From NCBI GenBank assembly GCA_937858935.1, contig CALLZX010000278.1:1-36716 (forward strand): a stretch of DNA of 36,716 bases. Reading direction: 5' to 3'. The number at the start of each line of letters is the position of its first letter. The first letter of the stretch is position 1. Positions 25,874 through 35,110 of this stretch are shown one piece after another. Made by a program: the position numbers and the translations under genes. Under the pieces are notes generated by a model. That model had not been told where the DNA came from, did not search any database, and worked only from the letters and a program-made list of their open reading frames with translations. The stretch comes from an uncultured Ignavibacteriales bacterium (GTDB lineage Bacteria; Bacteroidota; Ignavibacteria; Ignavibacteriales; Ignavibacteriaceae).

Positions 25874-26704
25874 ATGGGTGGAAAAATTGATCTACATACG
25901 CATACATATTTTTCGGACGGGCAACACTCACCTGAAGAACTTGTTATAAAAGCTAAGGAATCCGGGATTGACATTATTGCCATTTCTGATCACGATACAG
26001 TGGATGGAATTGCTGAAGCTGTAGAAGCCGGTAAAAAATATGGAGTTGAGGTAATACCAGGCTTGGAGATAAGTTCTGACATCAGAGATCGGGAAGTACA
26101 TTTACTAGCATATTTTTTTAACCCTGTTAATAAAGAATTAGAAGAATATTTAAAGTTTTTTAGAGCAGAAAGAATTAAGCGAGCTATAATTATAATTGAA
26201 AAACTTAAGGAGTTAGGATTAGTTATTCAATTAGATGATGTTATGGAGATTGCTAGAAATTCAGCAGTTGGAAGGCCGCACATCGCCAAAGCTTTAGTAA
26301 GAAAAGGATTAGTTTCAAATTACTTTGAAGCATTTAGTAAGTATATTGGAAATGGATGTCCTGCTTATGAAAGGAAAGTGCATGTATCTCCAAGAAGTGC
26401 ATTTAAAATAATTAGTGATGCTGGCGGATTATCATTTATTGCACATCCTGGAAATTTACCAGACGTAATTATGGTAGAATTGATTGAATCCGGATTAGAT
26501 GGAATTGAGGTTGTGCATCCTTCACATTTACCGCATCAGGTAAAACACTACAGGGGAATTGTAAATGAATATTTTCTTCTGGAAAGCGGTGGATCTGATT
26601 TTCATGGAGGTGAAAGAAATGATTATTCTAACTTAGGTAAGTATTCAATATCATATTCTAAAATTGAAGCAATGAGAAAACAAATTTTAAGGAATACAGC
26701 ATAA
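25874..26704 (+). CDS. PHP-domain metal-dependent phosphoesterase (RNase AM / nucleotide phosphatase type)
   Basis: A 276-residue hydrolase with the PHP fold. Metal-binding motifs appear in order: DLHTHTYFSDG (6-16), ISDHDTVDG (38-46), GLEISSD (63-69), VHLLAYFF (75-82), GRPHIAKAL, FIAHPGN and GGSDFHG near the C-terminus. This pattern matches the YciV family (3',5'-nucleotide bisphosphate phosphatase, 5'-3' exonuclease RNase AM). A nucleotide or RNA substrate is therefore more likely than histidinol phosphate. It is transcribed with the Crp-like gene upstream (3-base gap) and ribH downstream (2-base gap). Confidence 0.88.
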   Translation: MGGKIDLHTHTYFSDGQHSPEELVIKAKESGIDIIAISDHDTVDGIAEAVEAGKKYGVEVIPGLEISSDIRDREVHLLAYFFNPVNKELEEYLKFFRAERIKRAIIIIEKLKELGLVIQLDDVMEIARNSAVGRPHIAKALVRKGLVSNYFEAFSKYIGNGCPAYERKVHVSPRSAFKIISDAGGLSFIAHPGNLPDVIMVELIESGLDGIEVVHPSHLPHQVKHYRGIVNEYFLLESGGSDFHGGERNDYSNLGKYSISYSKIEAMRKQILRNTA

Positions 26705-26706
26705 CT

Positions 26707-27168
26707 ATGAAAGTGATCGAAGGAAAACTTATTGGGAGCGGAAAGAAATTTGCTATCATACAAAGCAGATTTAATGAATTTATTGGTGATGGTTTATTTA
26801 AAGCTGCATATGATTGTTTACTTAAACATGGTGTTAATGAAAATAGTATCGATATAATTAAAGTTCCTGGCGCATTTGAAATTCCTGTAACTGCCGATAG
26901 GTTAGCCTCCAAGAAAAAATATGATTCAATAATCTGTCTTGGTGTAATCATCAGAGGTGCAACACCGCATTTTGAATATGTCTCATCAGTTGTCAGCAGC
27001 GGTATATCACAAGTTTCTCAAAAATATTCATTACCGGTTATTTTTGGGGTACTTACAACTGATACGATTGAGCAGGCAATTGAAAGAGCCGGAACTAAAG
27101 CAGGAAATAAAGGCTGGGACTCTGCATTAGCGGCGCTTGAAATGGCAGATTTATTCAAATTGGTTTAG
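26707..27168 (+). CDS. ribH: 6,7-dimethyl-8-ribityllumazine synthase
   Basis: Penultimate step of riboflavin synthesis. The 153 residues are the standard length. Motifs are QSRFNEFI (19-26), VPGAFEIPV (53-61), CLGVIIRGATPHFEYV (77-92, with the catalytic histidine 88 at the same number as in B. subtilis) and GVLTTDTIEQAIERAG. The C-terminal NKGWDSALAALEMA is also conserved. No other rib genes are adjacent and no FMN riboswitch was seen upstream, since the PHP gene ends two bases before its start. It appears to be expressed with the Crp-PHP cluster. Confidence 0.96.
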   Translation: MKVIEGKLIGSGKKFAIIQSRFNEFIGDGLFKAAYDCLLKHGVNENSIDIIKVPGAFEIPVTADRLASKKKYDSIICLGVIIRGATPHFEYVSSVVSSGISQVSQKYSLPVIFGVLTTDTIEQAIERAGTKAGNKGWDSALAALEMADLFKLV

Positions 27169-27274
27169 GCAAATTTTTTCTACTTTTTATATTAATAAAT
27201 TATTCTAATTTTATCCCAACAATTGAGAAGATATCGATATAACATTTACCGCTATTAATTATTTAGGATTTCAA

Positions 27275-29497
27275 ATGAAAAATATCATATCACTCAGTGT
27301 TGCATTAATTATTTCTGTATCCACATTTCCACAGCAACAATCCAATTGGCAAAATTATGCTGATATGAAATCAGTAAAAGATATTGCTGCAACGGCAACC
27401 GGTATCTGGTCTGCTGCTCAAGGCGGTGCATATTTTTATAATACCTCGGATAGCATATTTAATACTTATAGTAAATCTGACGGATTAAATGGCACTGAAC
27501 TTACTGCAATTGGAATTGATAATTATAATAAGATTTGGTTTGGAAGTGCAAGTGGTCTTATAGATGTTTACGATCCCCAAGCTAACTCATTTCGATCAAT
27601 TCTTGATATATATAATTCAGATAAAACAAGTAAAAAAATAAATGATATTTCCATATCCGGAGATACTATTTATGTTGCAACAGATTTTGGCATTTCTTTA
27701 ATCGATTCTAAAAGTTATCTGTTTTATGACACTTACTTTAAATTCGGAAGTTTTACATCTAACATAAAAGTAAATAATATTTTGTTTGCAAATTTAATTT
27801 ATGCATCTACAGAATCTGGTATTGTAATACAAAAGGCTGAAGCAACAAATTTATCTGCTCCCGAATCTTGGAATGTCTTTGATCAAGCTAGCGGGTTGCC
27901 AACAGGTGGCAGTAATGTTATTGGTTTTTATGGTAGCACATTAATTGCCGGTACAAATTCCGGGTTATATAGTTTTAATGGCAGCACCTGGCAGCAATAT
28001 TTAAATTTATCAGGTATTAAGATTATAGATCTATTATCAATCGGGAACACTTTATATATTCTATCGCCAAGTAAAATCTATTCTTATGATGGCACTAATT
28101 TAATTGAGGTTTGGACAACTAGTTCACAACCTGCTAAACTTAGTTATCATCAAAGTGCCGGATTGATTGTTGCAACAAAGTTAGGAATTTATGTTAATGA
28201 TAATTTTATATATCCAAATGGTCCGGCTGCAAATCAGTTTCCGAATATGACTGTTGATAGAGAAGGTAACTTATGGTCTGCCAGTGGTAAAGATGTTACC
28301 GGTGTAGGAGTTTATAAATACAATAGATCTGATTGGGAAATTTATGATGTTCAACATTATCCTGAACTATTTACTAATGCCTATTACTCCATTTTTTCAA
28401 GTTCAGATAATTCCATCTACGCAGGAAGTTGGGGACAGGGATTTTCAAAAATAACTAATAATGGAATTACAAGATTTCATTCCGGAAATACTGGTATGAT
28501 AGGAATTCCGAACAACCTTGATTTTATTGTCATAACAGGCTTTGCAGAAGATTCAAAAGGTAATATATGGGTATTGAATTTAAATGCAGCCGATAGCAAA
28601 TCCTTATATGTTTTTACCTCCGATAGTATGTATTCATTTAGAAATCCACTCGAACAGCATTCCGGATTCACTGAGGTTGAGAATTTGGTTATTGATCAGT
28701 ATGGCACCAAATGGTATACAATGGGTAATGAAGGCAGTTTGGGACTGTTTTACTTTAATGAAAAAGGCACGTACGAAGATCCAACCGATGATGTATATGG
28801 ATACATCACAACAACCAAAGGTCTAACGAGTAATGCGATATATAGTTTAGCAATTGATCGCAGAGGTGATTTATGGGTGGGAACAAGTTTAGGCGTAAAT
28901 ATTATAACCAATCTTAATACAGTTTTAACTTCTTCAAATCCACCAATAAAAATAACATCTGCATTTTCTGTACGACAACAAACTATCAATGCACTTGTTG
29001 TTGATCCTCTTAATCAGAAATGGCTTGGCACAAATCAGGGGTTGTTTTTATTAAGCACTGATGGAACTCAATTGCTTGCAACGCTTGATACTAAAAATAG
29101 TCCACTGCTTTCAGATCAGATAGAAAGTTTAGCAATTGATGAAGAGACTGGAACAGTATATGTCGGTACTGCGTCAGGCTTAACATCTTTCGATACACCA
29201 TCAATACTTCCTGTTGAAACATTTAACGGATTAAATATCTACCCAAATCCGCTTGTTATATCTGACGGAAACAAACTTGTAACAATAGATGGACTTATTA
29301 GAAATACAGATATTAAAATTGTAACTGTTTCCGGTAAGTTAATTCGAGAATTTTCTTCTCCCGGCGGACGAACAGCATTTTGGGATGGACGTGATGACGA
29401 TGGTAATTTAGTAAGCAGCGGGGTATATATAATTATTGCATTTGATCAAGAAGGTAACAGTGTTGAAACAGGTAAAATTGCCGTATTGAGAGAATAG
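27275..29497 (+). CDS. Secreted two-component-regulator-type beta-propeller protein with C-terminal sorting-like domain (PorZ-like)
   Basis: A 740-residue exported protein with a signal peptide (about 1-19). The body is built of propeller repeats of the Reg_prop type. Repeated W-containing strands such as NKIWFGSASGL, GNLWSAS, GNIWVLN, GTKWYTMG, GDLWVGTSLGV, QKWLGTNQGL and VYVGTASGL suggest two or more propellers. The last 90 or so residues (LNIYPNPL through VSSGVYIIIAF to the end) form an Ig-like FlgD/type IX sorting-type domain. The size and order match PorZ of Porphyromonas (776 residues), a type IX secretion surface component, so PorZ is the best single guess. A generic secreted propeller protein is the alternative. 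AGGA precedes the ATG. No other type IX genes are in the window. Confidence 0.75.
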   Translation: MKNIISLSVALIISVSTFPQQQSNWQNYADMKSVKDIAATATGIWSAAQGGAYFYNTSDSIFNTYSKSDGLNGTELTAIGIDNYNKIWFGSASGLIDVYDPQANSFRSILDIYNSDKTSKKINDISISGDTIYVATDFGISLIDSKSYLFYDTYFKFGSFTSNIKVNNILFANLIYASTESGIVIQKAEATNLSAPESWNVFDQASGLPTGGSNVIGFYGSTLIAGTNSGLYSFNGSTWQQYLNLSGIKIIDLLSIGNTLYILSPSKIYSYDGTNLIEVWTTSSQPAKLSYHQSAGLIVATKLGIYVNDNFIYPNGPAANQFPNMTVDREGNLWSASGKDVTGVGVYKYNRSDWEIYDVQHYPELFTNAYYSIFSSSDNSIYAGSWGQGFSKITNNGITRFHSGNTGMIGIPNNLDFIVITGFAEDSKGNIWVLNLNAADSKSLYVFTSDSMYSFRNPLEQHSGFTEVENLVIDQYGTKWYTMGNEGSLGLFYFNEKGTYEDPTDDVYGYITTTKGLTSNAIYSLAIDRRGDLWVGTSLGVNIITNLNTVLTSSNPPIKITSAFSVRQQTINALVVDPLNQKWLGTNQGLFLLSTDGTQLLATLDTKNSPLLSDQIESLAIDEETGTVYVGTASGLTSFDTPSILPVETFNGLNIYPNPLVISDGNKLVTIDGLIRNTDIKIVTVSGKLIREFSSPGGRTAFWDGRDDDGNLVSSGVYIIIAFDQEGNSVETGKIAVLRE

Positions 29498-29503
29498 TTT
29501 TTT

Positions 29504-31456
29504 ATGATAGATCTTTCGAATATTTCACTTCAGTTTGGTGGTAAATATCTTTTTAAGGATGTTAACTATAAAATTTCTTCCGGTGATAAAATTTCTTTAG
29601 TTGGAGCGAATGGTACCGGGAAATCTTCCATTCTCAAAATTATTGCTGGATTACTTCAACCTGAATCTGGCGAAGTATTAAAACAAAAACGTATTACAAT
29701 TGGCTATCTTCCTCAGGATCATGTTACGCATATTGGCAAAACATTATTAGAGGAAGCATCATCTGCATTAACAGATATTATTGAACTTCAGAATAAAGAA
29801 ATATCATTATCAGAAGCTTTAGCAAACCCAAATCTAACTGAAGAAGAACAAATGGATCTCGCACATCAGTTGGGTGAAGTTCATCATAAACTAGATGGAT
29901 TGGACTCTTATTCAGCTGAATCTAAAGTTGAAAAAATTTTAATAGGACTTGGATTCGCAGAGGAAGATTTTTCAAGACTTACGGATCAGTTTTCAGGCGG
30001 ATGGCAAATGCGTATTGCACTTGCAAAAATTCTTATCTCACAAAACGATATTTTGCTTTTGGATGAACCTACAAACCATCTTGATATTGATTCACTAGAA
30101 TGGCTCATTGATTTTCTAAAAGCTTACAGCGGTGGTTTATTGATTGTATCGCACGATATAAATTTTATTAACCAGGTCACAAATCGCACACTCGAAATTT
30201 TTCTCGGTAAGTTTTTTACATTTAAAGGTGATTATGATTCTTATATTAAATATAAAACTGAACGTGATGAACTAACTGTTCATCAGTTTGAGCAACAGCA
30301 GAAAAAGATAAAGGAAACACAAAAATTTATAGAGCGTTTTAGATATAAAGCGACAAAGTCAAGACAAGTTCAAAGCAGAATAAAACAGCTTGATAAGGTT
30401 GACATCATTGAATTACCAGAAGACAAAAGCGAAATTAATATCAAATTTAGTGAACCCCCTCAAAGCGGAAGAACACCGATAAAACTTACATCAATTTTCA
30501 AATCTTATGGACACAAGAAAGTTTTTGAAGGAATTGATTTTGAAATAGAAAAAGGTGAAAAGATTGCCTTTGTTGGCCCAAATGGAGCTGGTAAATCTAC
30601 ACTTGCTAAAATTATTGCCGGAGTAGTTGATTTTAATGCCGGTAATAGAATTTTAGGATATAACACCATAGTTTCTTACTACGCTCAGGATGTTGCCGAT
30701 AATCTTAATCCTTCTTTAGATATAATTGAAACTGTTGACGGCATTGCAGAAGATAAAACTGTTGGGCAATTACGTTCTTTACTTGGTTCGTTTCTTTTTT
30801 CCGGTGATGATGTATTTAAAAAAGTTGGAATACTTTCGGGTGGAGAAAAAAGCAGGATTGCGCTTTGTAAAATATTACTTACAAAAGCTAATTTTATAAT
30901 TCTTGATGAACCTACTAACCATCTTGATTATACTTCAAAATTAATATTACAAAAGGCATTGGTTGATTTTAACGGCTCCCTTATTCTTGTTTCTCATGAT
31001 GTTGACTTCTTACGACCGATCGCTTCAAAAATAATTGATATAAGAAAAGGAAAATTAAAAACATATCTTGGTGATATTGATTATTTTCTCTCAAAACGTG
31101 ATCTATCATCACTGGAAAGAGACACTACGGTAGTCGAAAAAAAAGAAAAAGTAGAAACTATTAATCGTAAAGATCAAAAAAGACTTGAAGCAGAATTACG
31201 TCAGCAAAGACATAACGCCACAAAAAACTTAGTAAAAGAAATTTCAAGTTGGGAAATAAAAGTAAGCTCGTATGAAAATCTTATTAAAGATCTTGAACGT
31301 AAATTAGCGGATCCAAGCATATACAGTGATGGAGAAGCCGCAAAGGATATAACAAACAGGTTTAACAAAACTAAATCTGAACTTGAATTAGCAAATAAAA
31401 AATGGGAAGAACTGACTGAAAAACTTTTAGAAATCGAATCACAGTTTAATTTATAA
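29504..31456 (+). CDS. ABC-F family ATPase (YheS/Uup type)
   Basis: A 650-residue soluble protein with two ATP-binding cassettes and no membrane segment, typical of ABC-F translation factors that act on the ribosome. Cassette 1 has Walker A GANGTGKSS (34-42), signature FSGGWQMRIALAKIL (163-177) and Walker B LLLDEPTNHLD (184-194). Cassette 2 has GPNGAGKST (358-366), LSGGEKSRIALCKIL (444-458) and IILDEPTNHLD (465-475). The linker (about 245-300) is the charged helical pair that reaches tRNA in the family. A C-terminal coiled coil (about 545-648) places it with Uup/YheS-type members. It begins six bases after the propeller gene. A 7-base hairpin (31470-31489) after the stop lacks a clear T run. 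Confidence 0.93.
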   Translation: MIDLSNISLQFGGKYLFKDVNYKISSGDKISLVGANGTGKSSILKIIAGLLQPESGEVLKQKRITIGYLPQDHVTHIGKTLLEEASSALTDIIELQNKEISLSEALANPNLTEEEQMDLAHQLGEVHHKLDGLDSYSAESKVEKILIGLGFAEEDFSRLTDQFSGGWQMRIALAKILISQNDILLLDEPTNHLDIDSLEWLIDFLKAYSGGLLIVSHDINFINQVTNRTLEIFLGKFFTFKGDYDSYIKYKTERDELTVHQFEQQQKKIKETQKFIERFRYKATKSRQVQSRIKQLDKVDIIELPEDKSEINIKFSEPPQSGRTPIKLTSIFKSYGHKKVFEGIDFEIEKGEKIAFVGPNGAGKSTLAKIIAGVVDFNAGNRILGYNTIVSYYAQDVADNLNPSLDIIETVDGIAEDKTVGQLRSLLGSFLFSGDDVFKKVGILSGGEKSRIALCKILLTKANFIILDEPTNHLDYTSKLILQKALVDFNGSLILVSHDVDFLRPIASKIIDIRKGKLKTYLGDIDYFLSKRDLSSLERDTTVVEKKEKVETINRKDQKRLEAELRQQRHNATKNLVKEISSWEIKVSSYENLIKDLERKLADPSIYSDGEAAKDITNRFNKTKSELELANKKWEELTEKLLEIESQFNL

Positions 31457-31555
31457 TGTTTTTTGCTGAATGAGTTTTATTCAACTCATGTGATAAGAGC
31501 CAATATATTTACATAAACTTTGAAATAGTCCGGGATGATTTATTTGGAAACTCTT

Positions 31556-32533
31556 CTAAATCTTAACACCCAAAAACTCTTCTGCTAAAGCCAAACCGCC
31601 ATAAATAGCAGCATCATCTCCGAGTTTTGATGCAACAATTTTCACTCCTTTTTCCGCAGCATCAAAAACATGATTATGGAATTCTTCTTTAATAATTGGC
31701 ATTATAAAATCACCCAGCGCTTCAATCACTCCGCCACCAAGTACAATCATATCAAAATTCATCAGGTTGCAGACACTTCCAAGAACATCGCCAATGGTTT
31801 CACAAGCCTCTGTAATTCTGCTAATTACCACTTTGTCTTTTTTATCAATTGCGTTTTTTAATGAACCACTTTTTATTCTCTGATTAGATTTTATTAAATC
31901 AGCAAGAACACTTTTTTTCTTTAACTTCTTCACATCATAAATAATGTTATTTACTATTGCAGTTCTACTTGCAAGTGCTTCAAAACAACCCTTTTTTCCG
32001 CATCCGCATTTAGGTCCATTTTTTTGTACAAGCATATGCCCAATTTCACCGGCAACAAAATTAAATCCGCGATATATTTTCCCGTTTATAATTATTCCGC
32101 CACCAATTCCGGTACCTACAAAAACTGCAAGCATATTTACTGATTTTTTACCAACGCCATAACTCTTAACTCCAAGTGCACCTAGATTAACATCATTTTC
32201 TAAAAGCACAGGATAAGGAATTAATTTTTCAAGCTCTGATTTCATTTTATAATTCCTGATTCCGAGATTTGGTGCATGTCCAATTATTCCTGTAACAGGA
32301 TTAACTGAACCTGGAACGCCAAGGCAGACGGCAGCTATATTTTCCCTTTTAAGCTTTGATGCAGCAACAACTTTCTTAACAATTTCAGCTATGTCTTTAA
32401 CATAAATTTTTGTTCCGCTTGTTATATTAGTTGGTTTTTTTTGCCGAGCAATTATTCCTCTTTTTGAATTGAGTACAGAGGCAAGGATTTTTGTTCCACC
32501 CATATCAACACTAACAATATATTTTTCTTGCAC
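31556..32533 (-). CDS. ROK-family sugar kinase (probable glucokinase)
   Basis: A 325-residue kinase. The N-terminal phosphate loop is DMGGTK (10-15). The catalytic aspartate is D114 in ENDVN. GTGIGGGIIINGKIYRG (140-156) and EIGHM (163-167) follow. The ROK zinc site is intact: H166 plus C176, C178 and C183 in CGCGKKGCFE. No N-terminal helix-turn-helix is present, so it is an enzyme, not a ROK repressor. Glucose is the commonest substrate for this form, though N-acetylmannosamine or fructose kinases look similar. The start is GTG at 32533 with a strong AAGGAG six bases upstream. Confidence 0.9.
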   Translation of the reverse strand: MQEKYIVSVDMGGTKILASVLNSKRGIIARQKKPTNITSGTKIYVKDIAEIVKKVVAASKLKRENIAAVCLGVPGSVNPVTGIIGHAPNLGIRNYKMKSELEKLIPYPVLLENDVNLGALGVKSYGVGKKSVNMLAVFVGTGIGGGIIINGKIYRGFNFVAGEIGHMLVQKNGPKCGCGKKGCFEALASRTAIVNNIIYDVKKLKKKSVLADLIKSNQRIKSGSLKNAIDKKDKVVISRITEACETIGDVLGSVCNLMNFDMIVLGGGVIEALGDFIMPIIKEEFHNHVFDAAEKGVKIVASKLGDDAAIYGGLALAEEFLGVKI

Positions 32534-32539
32534 TGTTTT

Positions 32540-32545
32540 CTCCTT
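32540..32545 (-). promoter_or_regulatory. Ribosome binding site fixing the GTG start of the ROK kinase
   Basis: AAGGAG on the minus strand ends six bases before the GTG at 32533. It is among the best Shine-Dalgarno matches in the window and settles this non-ATG start. Confidence 0.8.
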
Positions 32546-32661
32546 GGATTTTGGATTGGAAGTTTACATTGGAAAACTATGAGATATTTTTTTCTTATAC
32601 AAATTGAATTAAAATTTTACCGTAGAAAATTGCTATCTTGTTGCAGTTTTTGCAAAGTATT

Positions 32662-33471
32662 ATGAATAAAATTTTACCTTTAAAAAGATTTGGGCAGAAT
32701 TTTCTGCAGGATCAGAATATAATCAGAAAGATAATTTCTGAAATTGAGCCTAAAGAAAATGAAATTGTAATTGAAATTGGACCCGGACAAGGTGCAATTA
32801 CTGCATTACTTCTCCAAAGTAAAGCAAATCTAACAGCAATTGAAATTGATAAACGAGTTATTGATGATCTGCAGGGTCGGTATACTAATTTAAAGTTATT
32901 GCAATCCGATTTTCTTAAATTAGACTTAAATAGGTTTACTAGCTCACCAGAACATAAATTAAGAGTTGTTGGAAACATCCCTTATAACATCACTTCCCCA
33001 ATTTTATTTAAGCTTTTTGAAAATAATACGATTGTTCAAGATGCAGTTTTTATGGTTCAATACGAAGTTGCAAAACGAATGACTGCAAAAATGGGATCGA
33101 AAGATTATGGAATATTATCTGTTTTACTTGAATATTTTGGAAATACTAAACTAGCTTTTAAAGTTTCACCGAATGTTTTCTATCCAAAACCAAATGTCCA
33201 TTCAGCCGTTGTACATATTAATTTTAATGATACGAGAAATAATTCCGAATTCAATTTAATGTTAAGGTCAATCGTTAAATCTTCATTTGGAAATCGTAGA
33301 AAGACGCTGAAAAATTCACTGAGCAATGGTATATTTGCCGATGTAAATTTTGGCGATTGCGATATTGATCTTTCTTTACGCGCTGAACAGCTTAATGTTG
33401 ATGACTTCATTAAACTCGCTCAATTTGCTATCACTAAACTGAATCCGATTGTTTCATTTAAATCTGATTAA
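32662..33471 (+). CDS. rsmA: 16S rRNA (adenine1518/1519-N6) dimethyltransferase
   Basis: KsgA-type enzyme that dimethylates two adenines in the 3' hairpin of 16S rRNA late in 30S assembly. From the ATG at 32662 it is 269 residues, the usual length. A TTG at 32638 would add eight residues, but the family normally begins just before the KRFGQNFL motif, so the ATG is chosen. Motifs are GQNFLQD (11-17), the SAM loop IEIGPGQGAIT (37-47), EIDK (61-64) and the catalytic NIPYNITSP (105-113), followed by the C-terminal helical domain with SFGNRRKTLKN. It overlaps the next gene by one base. Confidence 0.95.
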   Translation: MNKILPLKRFGQNFLQDQNIIRKIISEIEPKENEIVIEIGPGQGAITALLLQSKANLTAIEIDKRVIDDLQGRYTNLKLLQSDFLKLDLNRFTSSPEHKLRVVGNIPYNITSPILFKLFENNTIVQDAVFMVQYEVAKRMTAKMGSKDYGILSVLLEYFGNTKLAFKVSPNVFYPKPNVHSAVVHINFNDTRNNSEFNLMLRSIVKSSFGNRRKTLKNSLSNGIFADVNFGDCDIDLSLRAEQLNVDDFIKLAQFAITKLNPIVSFKSD

Positions 33472-34421
33472 TGAAAAGAATAAAAACTCTAATAAAAAAA
33501 TTAAAAGCTTTTGATGTTGTTGTCATTAGTTTTTCAATCTTTTTAATATTGCTTCACATAATTTTCCATAGTAAGATTGAAAATTCACTTACCTGGATTT
33601 TCATTAATCTTGTTGTGATAGGCATGGCATTTGGCATCTCGTATTTAGAAGCATTAAATGATCAGAAAGTCTGGCGCATTATTCATTATTGGTATATTGC
33701 TCCAATAATCTTACTAACGTTTAGACAACTATTTTTTATGGTTAAACCAATTCGTGTTTATGATTATGATGATTGGTTTATTGCGATTGACCGCTGGATG
33801 TTTGGAACTGATCCCACACATTTTCTTTATCAGTTTTCTAATCCAGTTTTAACAGAAATACTACAAGTAGTATATGGAATGTTCTATTTGCTGCCGATTA
33901 TTCTATGTTTGTCGCTATTAAAGAAAAATAGATTTATTGCTTTAGATTTCGCTCTTTTCTCAGTTATTTATGGATTTTTTCTTTCTTACCTGGGATATTT
34001 TTCCCTGCCAGGAATTGGTCCTAGATTTACATTACATGATTTTAATACAATCAATGAAATGCTGCCCGGTTTGTATCTTACAAATCATTTAAGAGAAATG
34101 ACAAATACTGGAGAAGGAATTCCATTTGGAACTTTAAATCCGGCCGATATTGTGCAGCGGGATGTTTTTCCGAGCGGTCACACGATGATAACATTAATCG
34201 TAATGTACCTATCTGTAAAATTAAGAAGTCGCAGCAGGTATTTTTTCATTCCGATTGGATCGTTATTGATTTTCTCAACAGTTTATCTATGGTATCATTA
34301 TGTTATCGATTTATTAGGCGGATTATTATTTATGATCTTTTCTATGTGGAGCGGAAAATTATTTTTTAACTGGTGGAGAAAAAAAATCGGTAAAGAACTT
34401 TTTGAATATGAAAAACATTGA
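33471..34421 (+). CDS. PAP2-superfamily membrane phosphatase/phosphotransferase (Aur1/IPCS-like)
   Basis: A 316-residue polytopic membrane protein. Catalytic PAP2 motifs are GIGPRF (181-186), FPSGHTM (233-239, H237) and YLWYHYVIDLLGG (272-284, with H276 and D280). The spacing and the YHYxxD-type third motif resemble the PAP2_3 group that includes inositol phosphorylceramide synthase Aur1, more than short diacylglycerol-pyrophosphate phosphatases. It may therefore act on a lipid phosphate or move a lipid head group at the outer face of the membrane; the substrate is not known. It is coupled to rsmA by a one-base overlap, and menG follows after five bases. Confidence 0.82.
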   Translation: MKRIKTLIKKLKAFDVVVISFSIFLILLHIIFHSKIENSLTWIFINLVVIGMAFGISYLEALNDQKVWRIIHYWYIAPIILLTFRQLFFMVKPIRVYDYDDWFIAIDRWMFGTDPTHFLYQFSNPVLTEILQVVYGMFYLLPIILCLSLLKKNRFIALDFALFSVIYGFFLSYLGYFSLPGIGPRFTLHDFNTINEMLPGLYLTNHLREMTNTGEGIPFGTLNPADIVQRDVFPSGHTMITLIVMYLSVKLRSRSRYFFIPIGSLLIFSTVYLWYHYVIDLLGGLLFMIFSMWSGKLFFNWWRKKIGKELFEYEKH

Positions 34422-34426
34422 TTGAT

Positions 34427-35110
34427 ATGAGTGAGAAGAAAAGACAAGTAAAATTAATGTTTGATAACATTGCCGGTAGATATGATTTTTTAAATCACTT
34501 TTTAAGTTTTGGTTTGGATTTTTATTGGAGAAAGAAAGCCCTTAAACTTACTGAATTAAATTCACACTCAATTTTACTTGATGTTGCTTGCGGCACTGGA
34601 GATGTTGCAATTCAGGCAAGGAGAATGGGAGTTCAAAGAATCTATGGTGCTGATTTTTCACACAACATGCTAAAGTTGTTTGATAAAAAATCTAAATGGG
34701 TTGATGGAAAACTTGTACAAATGGTTGCTGAGAAAATTCCGTTCAAAAATGACTCTGTTACCAACATAACAGTAGCTTTTGGCGTCAGAAATTTTTATGA
34801 TATTCAGGAAGGATTTAACTCATTCTATCGGATCCTAAAACCAAATGGAAAAGCAACAGTCATTGAATTTAGAATGCCTTCAAATAAAATTATCAAAAGC
34901 ATCTACAAATTTTATTTTAAAAACATCTTACCTGTTTTAGGAGGAATAATTTCCGGAGATAAAGCAGCTTATACTTACCTACCGGATTCTGTTCAAGAGT
35001 TTGATGCGAAAGTTAACTTAGAAAAACTTTTAACCAATTCAGGATTTAAAGAAATAAAAAAATACAATTTTACTTTTCAAACGGTTCAGGTTGTAATTGC
35101 AACAAAATGA
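34427..35110 (+). CDS. menG: Demethylmenaquinone methyltransferase
   Basis: SAM-dependent C-methylation that finishes menaquinone synthesis (MenG/UbiE family). From the ATG at 34427 it is 227 residues. A TTG at 34418 would add three residues and overlap the upstream stop, but the ATG is preferred. Motifs are FDNIAGRYDFLNHFLSFG (12-29), the SAM loop LDVACGTGDVA (51-61), GADFSHNML, the FGVRNF segment and FYRILKPNGKATVIEF. A menaquinone rather than ubiquinone role is inferred from the likely lineage. The stop abuts the stop of the converging lipoprotein gene with no base between, so no terminator can lie between them. Confidence 0.94.
   Translation: MSEKKRQVKLMFDNIAGRYDFLNHFLSFGLDFYWRKKALKLTELNSHSILLDVACGTGDVAIQARRMGVQRIYGADFSHNMLKLFDKKSKWVDGKLVQMVAEKIPFKNDSVTNITVAFGVRNFYDIQEGFNSFYRILKPNGKATVIEFRMPSNKIIKSIYKFYFKNILPVLGGIISGDKAAYTYLPDSVQEFDAKVNLEKLLTNSGFKEIKKYNFTFQTVQVVIATK

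Noticed and set aside
26705-26706. FMN riboswitch before ribH
   Set aside because: Only two bases separate ribH from the upstream gene, leaving no leader for a riboswitch.
31470-31489. ATGAGTT/AACTCAT hairpin after the ABC-F gene as terminator
   Set aside because: The stem is seven A+T-rich pairs with no T run after it, so it was not listed as a terminator.
32638-32640. TTG start of rsmA
   Set aside because: It would add eight residues before the ATG at 32662, whereas the family begins just before KRFGQNFL.
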